Assembly: GCA_029866155.1 (NCBI GenBank)
Contig: JARWZW010000013.1
Coordinates: forward strand, 124,001-188,000
Length of the DNA stretch: 64,000 nt
Direction of reading: 5' to 3'
Source of the DNA: Caulobacter sp.
GTDB lineage: Bacteria; Pseudomonadota; Alphaproteobacteria; Caulobacterales; Caulobacteraceae
The notes under the pieces are model-generated. The model did no database searches and was not told the DNA's origin. It was given only the letters and a program-made list of their open reading frames with translations. Position numbers and translations under genes: made by a program. Positions 45,407 to 55,789 of the stretch are shown here, piece after piece. The first letter of the stretch is position 1. The number at the start of each line of letters is the position of its first letter.

Positions 45407-46438
45407 ATGAAACAGGAGCAGCAGGTTTTGGACGCAGTCACCGCCGCCGCAGACCGCCCGGCCGCGTCCGTCGACCTGCTCGTGGCCCTGGGGACGCCGG
45501 ACATGGCCGGGGTCAATGCCCTGATCTCGGCGCGGATGCAGAGCCCGGTCGCCGTCATCCCCGCCCTGGCCGATCACCTTATCAATGCCGGGGGCAAGCG
45601 CCTGCGCCCCCTTCTGACCGTTGCGGCGGCCCGGCTGGCCGGCGCGACCGACGACGCCTGCCAGAAACTGGCGGCGGCGGTCGAGTTCATCCACACCGCC
45701 ACGCTGCTGCATGACGATGTGATCGATTCCTCGCAGCTGCGCCGCGGCAAGGTTGCGGCCCATCTGATCTGGGGCGCCCCGTCCAGCGTGCTGGTCGGGG
45801 ATTTCCTGTTCGCCCGGTCCTTCGAGCTGATGGTCGAGGCGGGGTCCCTGCGGGCCCTGGACATCCTGGCCAAGGCGGCCGGGGTGATCAGCGAGGGCGA
45901 GGTGCTGCAGCTGACCCGGGCCCATGACCTGAACCTGGCCAAGGAAGTCTATCTCGAGATCATCCGGGCCAAGACAGCCGAGCTGTTTGCCGCCGCCGCT
46001 GAAGCGGGCGCGGTCAGCGCCGGTGCGCCGGACGAGCAGCAGCGGGCGATGCGCAGCTATGGGCTGAACCTCGGCCTGGCCTTCCAGCTTTCGGATGACG
46101 CCCTGGACTATGGCGGCCTCACAGAGGACCTGGGCAAGAACGCCGGCGACGACTTCCGGGAGGGCAAGGCGACGCTGCCCCTGCTGCTGGCCATCGCCGC
46201 GACCGGGGCGGACGAGGCGGCCTTCTGGGAGCGCACCATCGGACGCCGCGAGCAGTCTGACGCCGATTTCCGGCGCGCCCAGGACCTGATCCGCCAGACC
46301 GGCGCCGGGGCGGCGACTCTTCAGCTGGCGGCCGAGTTTGCGTCCGAGGCCAAGTCGGCTCTGGTCTGCATGCCAGCAGGCGACTGGCGGACAGCGCTGG
46401 AAGACCTTGCTGATTTTGCCGTCAGCCGCCGGGCCTGA
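45407..46438 (+). CDS. ispB: Polyprenyl (octa/decaprenyl) diphosphate synthase
   Basis: A 343-residue trans-prenyltransferase making the ubiquinone side-chain precursor. First Asp-rich motif HDDVIDSSQLRRG, second AFQLSDDALDYGG, substrate-binding GGKRLRPLLTVAAARL and the conserved VGDFLFARSFELM. Chain length cannot be set from sequence by eye; alphaproteobacteria usually make decaprenyl. The glycosyltransferase gene begins 10 nt after the stop. Confidence 0.93.
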   Translation: MKQEQQVLDAVTAAADRPAASVDLLVALGTPDMAGVNALISARMQSPVAVIPALADHLINAGGKRLRPLLTVAAARLAGATDDACQKLAAAVEFIHTATLLHDDVIDSSQLRRGKVAAHLIWGAPSSVLVGDFLFARSFELMVEAGSLRALDILAKAAGVISEGEVLQLTRAHDLNLAKEVYLEIIRAKTAELFAAAAEAGAVSAGAPDEQQRAMRSYGLNLGLAFQLSDDALDYGGLTEDLGKNAGDDFREGKATLPLLLAIAATGADEAAFWERTIGRREQSDADFRRAQDLIRQTGAGAATLQLAAEFASEAKSALVCMPAGDWRTALEDLADFAVSRRA

Positions 46439-46448
46439 GACCGGCGCC

Positions 46449-47402
46449 TTGAGGCAAGGCCCCGCGTCATCGCGCATCCTGGTCATCAAACTCTCGGCCC
46501 TGGGCGATTTCATCCAGGCGACGGGGCCCATGAAGGCCATCCGCGCTCACCATCCGGACGCCCATATCACCCTGCTGACCACGGCGCCGTTCGAGGCCAT
46601 GGCCCGCGCAACCGGCTGGTTCGACGAGGTCTGGACCCATGGCCGGCCGGCCTGGTCTGATCTGCCGGCGGTGGCGCGGTTGCTGTGGCGGCTCCGGAAG
46701 GGCCGGTTCGAGCGGGTCTATGATCTCCAGACCCAGAGCCGGACCGTTCGCTACTTCCAGCTGATGTGGCCGAACCGTCCGGCCTGGTCGGGCAATGCCC
46801 CGGGCGCCGCGTTTGAATACAGCGGCCCTGCCCGGGACCGCCTGCATGTTCAGGACAGCCAGCGCAATCAGCTCGCCCTTGCAGGGCTGACCGATGTTCC
46901 GCCGCCGGACGTCGCCTGGCTGACGGGGCAGGGGCGGTTTGGCCTGCCGGACCGGTTCGCCCTTCTGGTTCCGGGCGGCGCGCCGCACCGGCCGGCCAAG
47001 CGCTGGCCGGCGGCTCTGTATGGCCGGTTGGCGGTTGATCTGGCCAGGGCCGGCGTCACGCCGGTCGTCCTGGGCCATGGTCCGGAAGAAGAGGCTCTGG
47101 CAGCGGAAATCCTTGCGGCGGAGCCTTCCGCCATAAGCCTGGTCGGCAGGACCCACTATGGCGATATCGCCGATCTGGGGCGGATGGCGCGGCTTCTGGT
47201 CGGCAATGACACGGGCCCGGTCCATGTGGCCGTAGCGGCCGGTTGTCCCGGGGTCGTGCTGTTTTCGCAGGACAGCAATCCAGACCTCAGCGCACCCCGG
47301 CCTGTGCGGCCGGATCAGCGGGTGGAGATCCTGAGACAGGATGACCTGAGAGACCTGTCTGTCGAGGCTGTCTGGGCGGAAACGGGCCTGCACCAGGTTT
47401 AG
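46449..47402 (+). CDS. Glycosyltransferase family 9 (LPS heptosyltransferase-like)
   Basis: A 317-residue GT9 protein. N-terminal RILVIKLSALGDFIQATGPM is the hallmark of ADP-heptose:LPS transferases; C-terminal half has FALLVPGGAPHRPAKRWPAA and the donor-binding RLLVGNDTGPVHVAVAAGCP. Adds a sugar to the LPS core on the cytoplasmic face of the inner membrane. Start at TTG 46449: the ispB stop is 10 nt upstream, and the next in-frame ATG would delete the first strand. Confidence 0.87.
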   Translation: MRQGPASSRILVIKLSALGDFIQATGPMKAIRAHHPDAHITLLTTAPFEAMARATGWFDEVWTHGRPAWSDLPAVARLLWRLRKGRFERVYDLQTQSRTVRYFQLMWPNRPAWSGNAPGAAFEYSGPARDRLHVQDSQRNQLALAGLTDVPPPDVAWLTGQGRFGLPDRFALLVPGGAPHRPAKRWPAALYGRLAVDLARAGVTPVVLGHGPEEEALAAEILAAEPSAISLVGRTHYGDIADLGRMARLLVGNDTGPVHVAVAAGCPGVVLFSQDSNPDLSAPRPVRPDQRVEILRQDDLRDLSVEAVWAETGLHQV

Positions 47403-47511
47403 GCTTGGGCGCGCGGGTTCGGGCTGTTCCAACCGGATGATGATGGAGCCATCTCGACAGGCGGGGTGTTAATGATCATCTAGACCGTGACCTTGCCGAG
47501 GAGCGACCGCC

Positions 47512-47913
47512 ATGATCCGCCTGATCCTGAATCTGCTGTGGTTCTTTTTCGGAGGCTGGCTTTCAGGCCTGCTGTGGCTGCTGGGCGGGGCGATCCTCGC
47601 CCTCACCATTGTCGGACTTCCCTATACCTTTGCGGCCTGGCGTATCGCCAGCTTCAGCTTCTGGCCGTTCGGGCGGGAGGTGGTGAGCCGGGAACTGGTC
47701 AGCGGGGAACGCGACATCGGAACAGGCCCGTTGGGCCTGATCCTGAACATCATCTGGTTCATCTTCGCCGGCTGGTACATCGCCCTCAGCCATCTGCTGA
47801 TCGCCGTGGCCGAGTTCGTGACAATCATCGGCATTCCGTTTGCCCTGAAGGACCTGCAGCTGGCGGGCCTGGCTCTGGCGCCGATCGGCAAGACGGTGGT
47901 GGAAAAGCGCTGA
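47512..47913 (+). CDS. YccF domain inner-membrane protein
   Basis: A 133-residue membrane protein with two copies of the YccF motif: LILNLLWFFFGGWLSGLLW with TIVGLPYTFAAWRIASFSFW, and LILNIIWFIFAGWYIALSHL with TIIGIPFALKDLQL. Four hydrophobic helices. Function in the family is unknown. Confidence 0.93.
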   Translation: MIRLILNLLWFFFGGWLSGLLWLLGGAILALTIVGLPYTFAAWRIASFSFWPFGREVVSRELVSGERDIGTGPLGLILNIIWFIFAGWYIALSHLLIAVAEFVTIIGIPFALKDLQLAGLALAPIGKTVVEKR

Positions 47914-48082
47914 CCGGAGCCGGTTAACCCTGACGGGCAGATGCGCCTTGACGGATCTGCAATTGAGCAGATGCTATTTCGGGTCAGGCATCATGAATGC
48001 GGTCGAGGCCTTGGGATCAGTCTTGGCCGTGTTCAGCCCCTTGTGTGCCCCGTAGCGTAACCTGGTCCCGAGTAAACAGCGT

Positions 48083-49201
48083 ATGCGTAGCGTATCAGTT
48101 GGCCTGATGCTCTGTTTGAGCATGGGGTTTGGTCATGTCGGAGCCGCCATGGCGGCAGGGACGCCGGCAGATGGCAAGGTTCCCTACACCGGGTCTCAGT
48201 TCGACATCTATGCGCTGTCCATGCCGGACGTGGCCTATCTCGTTTCCTATGTCGGTCAGGAGCGCGAAGGCCGCATCAACACCGACGGCTCGACGGACTC
48301 CAACCGCGGGTTCGTGCCGGGCTCCACGCCGCTGTTCGTCGAGACCCAGAAGGTCGGCTACCAGGTGTTGCGCGCCGGACTGGCCGCCAACAACAGCCTC
48401 TGGATCGACAAGGGCCTTCGGGCGATCGAATGGGGGCTGAAGCCGGAAGTCCTTGGGGCTGACGGCTCATTTCCGGACCAAAGGGAGACAGAGACACTCG
48501 CCGGCCGGGCGCTCCATCCCAAATCGATCTTCCTGGATTCAGCGGCCCATGCCGTGCTGCTGATCCGTCAGTCTGATACCCCGGCGGCCTACAAGGCGCG
48601 GGCAGAGCTGCTGGTCCCCGGCATTCACCTGGCCGTGCGCGAGATCGTCGACTCCGGGGATGCCTTCAGGTTCTTCAAGAACAACGCCAATTCCAGCCAG
48701 CTGGCCTTTGTCGCCATGGCGATCCATCAGGCGGGGCTGGTCGCAGGGGACCAATTCCTGATCGACGTCGCCCGCAAGCAGTTCGAACAGATATTCGCGA
48801 TGCAGATGACAAACGGCGCGTTTCTGGAAAAGGGCGGGTTCGACACTTCCTACCAGATGAACACGCTCGAGCTGACAACGGCCTACAACGCCACACTGGA
48901 GGCCGGAGACTGGCGAAACAAGGTGGCGGCGAGGAACAAGATGGCCGCGGACTGGTTCCTTGGCCGGGTTGCCGAGAATGGCTCGGTCGATACGACCGGC
49001 AATACGCGGCAGGAGGCCTGCAGCAGCCTTCCGGGCTATTTCCCGAAAGGCCTGGACATCGATAACATCCCGATCCGGCTCTACCATCACGCCTATCTGG
49101 CGGGTCGTACCAAGGTCATCGCCCCGGTCGCGGCCCAGATCCAGTTCCGGGGAACCACCTATGACCACTTTGGCCACTGCGCCAATCCGGTGGTCCAATA
49201 G
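48083..49201 (+). CDS. Secreted protein of unknown function, probably alpha-helical toroid
   Basis: A 372-residue exported protein: signal peptide ending GAAMA-AGTP, then a mostly helical mature domain. Repeating helix pairs (VGYQVLRAGLAANNSLWIDK; SSQLAFVAMAIHQAGLVAG; MNTLELTTAYNATLEAGDW) resemble alpha/alpha-toroid proteins such as polysaccharide lyases, epimerases or unsaturated glycosyl hydrolases, but no signature motif could be matched. Two Cys near the C-terminus. The downstream neighbour fumC is on the other strand, so context says nothing. A sugar-active role is only a guess. Confidence 0.8.
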   Translation: MRSVSVGLMLCLSMGFGHVGAAMAAGTPADGKVPYTGSQFDIYALSMPDVAYLVSYVGQEREGRINTDGSTDSNRGFVPGSTPLFVETQKVGYQVLRAGLAANNSLWIDKGLRAIEWGLKPEVLGADGSFPDQRETETLAGRALHPKSIFLDSAAHAVLLIRQSDTPAAYKARAELLVPGIHLAVREIVDSGDAFRFFKNNANSSQLAFVAMAIHQAGLVAGDQFLIDVARKQFEQIFAMQMTNGAFLEKGGFDTSYQMNTLELTTAYNATLEAGDWRNKVAARNKMAADWFLGRVAENGSVDTTGNTRQEACSSLPGYFPKGLDIDNIPIRLYHHAYLAGRTKVIAPVAAQIQFRGTTYDHFGHCANPVVQ

Positions 49202-49237
49202 GCGCCGGACCTGACGAATGAGGGCGCCTGGGCGCCA

Positions 49238-50629
<1,392 letters not shown>

Positions 50630-50788
50630 CTGCAGGTCCCCTTTACGAACGGCTGGCGTGGGTTTACCGCCGGAGACCCAGACTGCAAGGGCGGATAGCA
50701 GGATTGGGTGATCGAAGACCGTCCAGAACTGTTCCGCCGGCGGCAGACCTGGCCGGCGGCGGGCGAAGAGCAGGGCGATTTCGAACCC

Positions 50789-51148
50789 ATGAGTGACGAC
50801 TGGACGCAACAGGGCAAGGTTCGGGCGCGTGACACCGAGGGCGGGCTGGAAATCGTGGTCGACGGACTGACCACCCAGGCCCGGTACTACAAGCCCTTGA
50901 TCTACGAGTTCTTCCGCAAGGTCTGGCGCGGGTCCCGGCCGGTCTGGGGTGAGTTTTCAGTCGAGATCGCCATGGAATACACCGGTGATCCGCCCTGGAT
51001 GGATCTGGACAACCTGGCCAAGGCCCTGCTCGACGCCATCAAGGGCTACGCCTTTCATGACGACGCCCAGGTCGCCCGGCTGCTGGTCGAGCGGCATGCC
51101 GGCGAACGGGAACGGATCACCATCCGCGTACGGAAACTGTCCGGCTGA
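50789..51148 (+). CDS. RusA-family crossover junction endodeoxyribonuclease
   Basis: A 119-residue protein with the RusA metal-site signature at about 68-95: [20 protein letters not shown] followed by [14 protein letters not shown]; conserved Asp residues lie in DLDN and DD. RusA resolves Holliday junctions. RusA genes are often phage-derived, but no other phage gene is nearby. ATG at 50789 taken; an in-frame GTG at 50708 would add 27 residues without family support. Confidence 0.85.
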   Translation: MSDDWTQQGKVRARDTEGGLEIVVDGLTTQARYYKPLIYEFFRKVWRGSRPVWGEFSVEIAMEYTGDPPWMDLDNLAKALLDAIKGYAFHDDAQVARLLVERHAGERERITIRVRKLSG

Positions 51149-51158
51149 GGGGGTTTGA

Positions 51159-51551
51159 TCAGAAGGGGTTTCGGGGGGTGGGTCGCTCGAACGCCAAGGC
51201 GATCAGGGCGGCGTAGCCGACCAGCAGGAAGGCCCCGTATCGACCCTGGCTGACGGCCTCGAGCTGCGGGAACACCACATCCATGTTGAAGAAGGCCATC
51301 AGACCGCCGATGAGGCCGGGCAGGAAAAACGCCAGGGCGGGAAAGACCCGCTTGCTGCGCGGGGTGCGACGAAGCCTAGCCGTGAAGCAGAAAACCACCA
51401 GCAAGGCCGTGGTCGCAAGCATTGCATTCAGGGCGTAGAACCAGAAGCTGCTTTCCAGCAGTCCCCCGCCAAACGCGCCGTAGAAGGCCGTCACCGCAAA
51501 CCAGGCGATCGCCCCCGCAATTCCATAGGCAAGACAGTCTTCTTTTGACAC
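51159..51551 (-). CDS. Small four-helix membrane protein (DUF5367-like)
   Basis: A 130-residue inner-membrane protein with about four hydrophobic segments (AYGIAGAIAWFAVTAFYGAF; ALNAMLATTALLVVFCFTA; ALAFFLPGLIGGLMAFFNM; AFLLVGYAALIALAF). The FLPGLIGG/VFPQL pattern resembles DUF5367 proteins; function unknown. Start taken as GTG at 51551 (SD GGGGTG), because the frame upstream to 51683 is Arg/Cys-rich and non-membrane. Confidence 0.65.
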   Translation of the reverse strand: MSKEDCLAYGIAGAIAWFAVTAFYGAFGGGLLESSFWFYALNAMLATTALLVVFCFTARLRRTPRSKRVFPALAFFLPGLIGGLMAFFNMDVVFPQLEAVSQGRYGAFLLVGYAALIALAFERPTPRNPF

Positions 51552-51738
51552 GTCCGCACCCCAAAGCCACTGTTGACAAGGGTTGCGTTGCCAGACCCGT
51601 GCCGACAAGGGGAAAATGCGACCGGCGCGATGACAACCGCGAGATCGACTGCAAAGATCCGTTCCGGCGGTCGGCCAAAGCACCCTGTTCAGGTCGCTTC
51701 GACCGGCATCCGCCGTCCTGCGACTTGGGGTCGCGGCG

Positions 51739-53877
51739 TCAGCTCGCCCAGGGGAAGATCGCCCCCCAGGTCGCCAGCAGGGCGGAGAAGATCAGGAAGA
51801 TGACGGCTGTCGCCGTGAACCGCAGCTTCCGACCAAAGGTGAAGCTGTCCACCCGGCGGCCGCCCTGCCAGATGAAGGGTGTCAGCAGAATGACCACGAC
51901 GCTCAGGATGGCGCTGACAAACCCGCAGGCCGAGGCGGTTAGCAACAGGCCGCCCGGCCAGTCAAAGAATATGGCTGCCACGTCGCCGCTGCGGCTTGTC
52001 CAGATCGCTGTGCTGGCGAAGGCCACGACCCAGAGCACGGCCTGGCTCGTCTGGATCATGCTTCCGCGCGCCTGGGCGGTTGTCTGGCGAAGGTTGAGCC
52101 GCAGCCTCAGCCCCGACCCGACCAGGGTCGAGATCGACGCCACCAGGGCCAGCAGGGCCAGCCAGACCATCAGGCCCTGGCCGCCCAGCAGTCCGACCCG
52201 CTGGCTGAAGGTCGCGCCGTTGGCGTCGTAGAAGCCCGTCGCGCGACCGTTCTTCATCTCGAAGGCAATCTGTCGCGGGTCACTGACCGATCGGAACAGG
52301 CCCGACTGGTTGACCGGCGTCCAGACACTGCTGCTGTTGAAGCCCTGGATGACCAGTTGTCCCTGTTCATCCACCGTGATTTTTGTCCGGCCATTGATCA
52401 GGCCGATGAACTTTTCCATTCCGTGGAAGGAGCGCCGCGAGGTCAGGTACTCGCCCGTGAAGGCGGCGCGGTTTGCCTCAAGCCATTGCGAACGGACCGG
52501 CGGCTGTGCGGCCTGGCCGCCCGTATAGAAGCGCTGGACGATCCGCTCGGCCAGGGATCGGGTCAGGGCTGCTCCGGTCTCGGTATTGACGGCGACGAAC
52601 ACACCCAGGCCCAGATCGGGAACCACGGTCATGTTCGACCGGAAGGACAGGGTGGCGCCGTCATGGCCATAGCCCGTCCGGCCGCCGGGCAGGCGGTATT
52701 CGATGAAGCCCCGGGCGAAACCGCCGGCCCCGGGCAGGGCCCGCTGGTCGACAGTGCGAAATCCAGCCGCCGTCTGGGCGTTGTAAAGGGTCACGCCATC
52801 CAGGGTTCCGCCATTCAGCAACAACATCATGTAGCGGGCCATATCGGAGGCCGTCGAAGAGCCGCCGCCGGCTGCCGCGACCTGGCTGACAAACTCGTAG
52901 GGGCGCTCCACAAACCGGGAGCCGGTCCAGAAATAGCCCTTTGAAACATCCCCTGCCAGAAGGGCCGGCATGGGGGCAGGCAGGTCGCCACGAGGCGGAT
53001 AGACATCCCGGAAGGTCGTGCGGTTCATCCCCAGAGGGCGGGTGATGTCCTGTTCCATGACCTGTTCAAAGGGTCGCTGGGCCTGCCAGGCGACCGCTTC
53101 GCCCGCCAGGCCGACGCCGTAGTTCGAATAGGCTGGCACGGAGCCGGCCGGCCATTCGCGCCGGGGCCGTTCCTGTTTCAGCCAGGTCATGGCTGGGCGA
53201 ACCCGCCGGGCGTCCTTCTCGAAGAGCTGGCCGAGGGCCCGGTCCTCGAATCCGGGACGGTGGTTCATCAGGTCGATGACCCGGACCTGTTGCTCGAAGC
53301 CCTGATCCGGCACCTTGACGGATTCAGGCAGGTAGAGGTTCACAGGCGCGTCCAGCCGGATGCGCCCGGCCTCGACCTGCCGCATCACGGCGATCCAGGT
53401 AAAGGTCTTGGAGATCGAGGCCAGTCGAAACAGGGTGCGGTCCGGATCGACACGGCGGGCCGGGCTGAGACTGTCAAAGCCGTAACCGCGCTTGAAGACG
53501 ACCTGGCCATTCTGGACAACCGAGACGCTGACGCCGGCGACCTTCTGGCCGATCATGGTCTCGGTGACGACCCCATCAATGAAGGCGGCCAGCTGGGCTG
53601 GATCCATGGGGGCTGCCGACACCGGCGGCGCCGCCGCGACGGGCGGGGCGACCATGGCTGCTGAACCGGAGGATGCCGGCCTGGCGACGGCGCGTCGTGT
53701 GGACCAGCGGCGGCTTGCGGTCGGGGGCGCCGGGGCGGGCTGGGCCGTCGATGCCTCCTGGGCCGCAGGCAGGGCGGCCGCAGGCTGGGCTTCCTGGGCA
53801 AGGCCGATCGTCGGCCCCAAGCCAATGGCGACCGTCAGGATCGCCGTCAGCAAAACCCTCATGCCCGAAATATGCAT
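51739..53877 (-). CDS. Serine hydrolase, beta-lactamase/PBP-like, with C-terminal membrane region
   Basis: A 712-residue protein: signal peptide (to about GLAQ), an Ala/Pro-rich linker, a class C beta-lactamase-type domain at about 95-450 with catalytic S154-I-S-K157 and Y250-S-N motifs and a GHDGATLSF third box, then a transthyretin-like segment and several C-terminal transmembrane helices (GLMVWLALLALVASISTLVG onward). Family members are peptidases, esterases or peptidoglycan-active enzymes rather than antibiotic-inactivating ones in most cases. ATG at 53877 preceded by AAGGTG. Downstream of the C13 peptidase gene, 56 nt away. Confidence 0.87.
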   Translation of the reverse strand: MHISGMRVLLTAILTVAIGLGPTIGLAQEAQPAAALPAAQEASTAQPAPAPPTASRRWSTRRAVARPASSGSAAMVAPPVAAAPPVSAAPMDPAQLAAFIDGVVTETMIGQKVAGVSVSVVQNGQVVFKRGYGFDSLSPARRVDPDRTLFRLASISKTFTWIAVMRQVEAGRIRLDAPVNLYLPESVKVPDQGFEQQVRVIDLMNHRPGFEDRALGQLFEKDARRVRPAMTWLKQERPRREWPAGSVPAYSNYGVGLAGEAVAWQAQRPFEQVMEQDITRPLGMNRTTFRDVYPPRGDLPAPMPALLAGDVSKGYFWTGSRFVERPYEFVSQVAAAGGGSSTASDMARYMMLLLNGGTLDGVTLYNAQTAAGFRTVDQRALPGAGGFARGFIEYRLPGGRTGYGHDGATLSFRSNMTVVPDLGLGVFVAVNTETGAALTRSLAERIVQRFYTGGQAAQPPVRSQWLEANRAAFTGEYLTSRRSFHGMEKFIGLINGRTKITVDEQGQLVIQGFNSSSVWTPVNQSGLFRSVSDPRQIAFEMKNGRATGFYDANGATFSQRVGLLGGQGLMVWLALLALVASISTLVGSGLRLRLNLRQTTAQARGSMIQTSQAVLWVVAFASTAIWTSRSGDVAAIFFDWPGGLLLTASACGFVSAILSVVVILLTPFIWQGGRRVDSFTFGRKLRFTATAVIFLIFSALLATWGAIFPWAS

Positions 53878-53933
53878 CACCTTACTGATCCCCCGTCGTC
53901 GCCTGACAGGCGACGTCTGATTGAGGGTGATCG

Positions 53934-54719
53934 CTATCCGCCCTTGGGGAAGCCGTAAAGTGGTAGAAGCGGTCTGATGCCCGTTCCGACCCAGACCTGT
54001 GGCTCGGAAGGCGGTGAGGCGCCTGTTTCCCGCTCCCGACGTGTCACGCAGGACAGCACGGCGGCGGGCAGGGCCGCCCATCCGGCAGACCCGCCTGCGG
54101 CCTCCAGGAAACACTCATCGAAATAGGGATAGACATCGCTCTCGCCGCAACCGAACGAACTGCGGTCCTTCCGGGCCGAAGTCAGGACCAAGCGATCCTT
54201 TTCCTCCAGCGCCGGCAGGTTCACGCCGGAAAAGCAGGTGGAAATCACCACAATGGTCGGACGGTTGGGGCAGGCGCTATTGACCAGCTGGGCCATGACA
54301 ACCGGAAAGACCACCGTCGCATTGTCGGTCTGGGGATGACCCAGAAAGGCGCCGAACTTGGTGCCGTGGGACGTGAAATAGAACAGGCAGCCAGCCTTGG
54401 CCTGTTGGGCCAGGCCCTGAAGTCCATTCTGGATACCGAACAGGGTGCTGATGCCGGGCGTCGGGCTGTAGCGCTCCGGTCGAACTGAAAACTGCAGGAC
54501 ATTGGCCGGCGAAAAGCCCATCTTCTCGACCAGAGCCTGGCTCAGGTCGCGCCTGGCGTTGTCGAAGGCTTCGGTATCGCCGCCGCCGGAGCCGTGAAAA
54601 TCCCCGGCCACCACGACGGCCGCCCAGCCGGACATTGCGCCCTTGCCGGCCGCCATCCCCGAAGCGGGCGCCAGCAGGACCGCCAGGCCGGCCAGCATTC
54701 CCAGGGCCAACCTCTTCAT
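53934..54719 (-). CDS. Exported C13 (legumain-like) cysteine peptidase
   Basis: A 261-residue secreted protein. Signal peptide ends SGMAAG. Catalytic dyad motifs of clan CD: His118 in FYFTSHGTKFG and Cys162 in TIVVISTCFSG, each at the end of a hydrophobic strand. The specificity loop TSARKDRSSFGCGESDVYPY also follows the bacterial C13 pattern. Probably a periplasmic or extracellular asparaginyl-type peptidase; substrate unknown. Lies 8 nt after the thioesterase gene in the sspB run. Confidence 0.85.
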   Translation of the reverse strand: MKRLALGMLAGLAVLLAPASGMAAGKGAMSGWAAVVVAGDFHGSGGGDTEAFDNARRDLSQALVEKMGFSPANVLQFSVRPERYSPTPGISTLFGIQNGLQGLAQQAKAGCLFYFTSHGTKFGAFLGHPQTDNATVVFPVVMAQLVNSACPNRPTIVVISTCFSGVNLPALEEKDRLVLTSARKDRSSFGCGESDVYPYFDECFLEAAGGSAGWAALPAAVLSCVTRRERETGASPPSEPQVWVGTGIRPLLPLYGFPKGG

Positions 54720-54727
54720 GACGCCGC

Positions 54728-55198
54728 CTATTTCTTGAAGGACTTGAAGGGAGTGGGCATGGCCGTGGCGGTCGCCTTGGCCAGGAGCCTGTCTTCACTG
54801 TCGTAAAGCTCGCCTTCCAGGAAGGCGATGGTCTTGCCCCAGCGCGCCACCATGCCGACGCCCTTGAGCAGGCCCGGCATGGCCGGACGGAAGAAGCTGG
54901 TCTTCATTTCAAGGGTTGGCATGACGCAGGTCATGCCGGAGGTCACAAGGCCGGACACCGACATGCATTCATCCAGCATGGCGCAGACAAAGCCGCCCTG
55001 GATCTGTCCCATGGGATTGCAGAGCAGGTCCGCCCGGGCGTCAAAGGCGACCTCGACACGTTTCAGGGCCTGGGACACAGACAGCATCCGGAAACCGAGC
55101 GTGCGCGATCCCGAAGGCTGGGCCTTCGAATTCAGAAACCGCTGAAGGATGGCCTCGTCGCTAAGGGCCTGCGGCTGGGTGTCGGCTGTTTCGCTCAT
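54728..55198 (-). CDS. PaaI-family hotdog thioesterase (second copy)
   Basis: A 156-residue hotdog protein with the helix motif NPMGQIQGGFVCAMLDECMS and the strands PTLEMKTSFFRPAMPG and IAFLEGELYDSEDRLLAKAT. Same architecture as the protein at 904-1368. Likely hydrolyses an acyl-CoA. Starts within the sspB stop (ATGA), so translation is coupled to sspB. Confidence 0.87.
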   Translation of the reverse strand: MSETADTQPQALSDEAILQRFLNSKAQPSGSRTLGFRMLSVSQALKRVEVAFDARADLLCNPMGQIQGGFVCAMLDECMSVSGLVTSGMTCVMPTLEMKTSFFRPAMPGLLKGVGMVARWGKTIAFLEGELYDSEDRLLAKATATAMPTPFKSFKK

Positions 55199-55695
55199 TT
55201 CTTCCGGAACTGATCCAGGGAAACCACCTTGGCGGCCGGTTCGACAGCGGGCGCCGCATCGTCAGCCAGCGGCTCATCGGTCGCTGCATCTTCGGTCTCG
55301 ACCAGGGTCGAGGCCTCGAGATCGGCGGCCTCGAACTGCAGGCCGAACTGGACCCAGGGGTCGAAGAACCTGACCACGGCCGTATAGGGAATCGACAGCC
55401 GCTTGGGTTGTCCGCCAAACTTCAGGGTCACGGTGAAGAAGGTCTCACCCGGCGCCAGGTCCCAGTACTGGTGCTGGAGAATGATCGTCATCTCGTCCGG
55501 GTATTTGGACAGCACTTCCGGGGGCCCTGAAACGCCCGGCGCCTGGGTCTTGAAGGTAATGTAGAAATGATGCTCGCCCGGCAGGCCGCCCGGGGCTGCC
55601 GCCTTCCGCAGGGCTGCCTTGACGACTCCCCTAAGGGCATCCTGGGCCATGGCCTCATAATGCATCAGGTCTTGCGGTGGCTTGTCTTGCGCCAT
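55195..55695 (-). CDS. sspB: SspB, ClpXP adaptor for ssrA-tagged proteins
   Basis: A 166-residue alphaproteobacterial-type SspB. N-terminal binding domain: LMHYEAMAQDALRGVVKAAL, HHFYITFKTQAPGVSGPPEV, and the MTIILQHQYWDLAPGETFFT strand region. It ends with an acidic linker and the short ClpX-binding tail KVVSLDQFRKK. It captures ssrA-tagged polypeptides and delivers them to ClpXP. The tag RNA itself is encoded about 2 kb away. First gene of a run with the thioesterase, C13 peptidase and serine hydrolase. Confidence 0.92.
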   Translation of the reverse strand: MAQDKPPQDLMHYEAMAQDALRGVVKAALRKAAAPGGLPGEHHFYITFKTQAPGVSGPPEVLSKYPDEMTIILQHQYWDLAPGETFFTVTLKFGGQPKRLSIPYTAVVRFFDPWVQFGLQFEAADLEASTLVETEDAATDEPLADDAAPAVEPAAKVVSLDQFRKK

Positions 55696-55789
55696 TGGCG
55701 TTCACTCGGGTCCCGGTCTTGTCAGGTCAACCTAGCGGTTTGGCGCGCGCCCGCAATGCCGATACCGCTCGGTCGGCTGACGATCGAAA

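Noticed and set aside
50708..51148. RusA gene as the edge of a prophage
   Set aside because: Neighbours are fumC and housekeeping genes; no integrase, attachment repeat or tRNA is visible.
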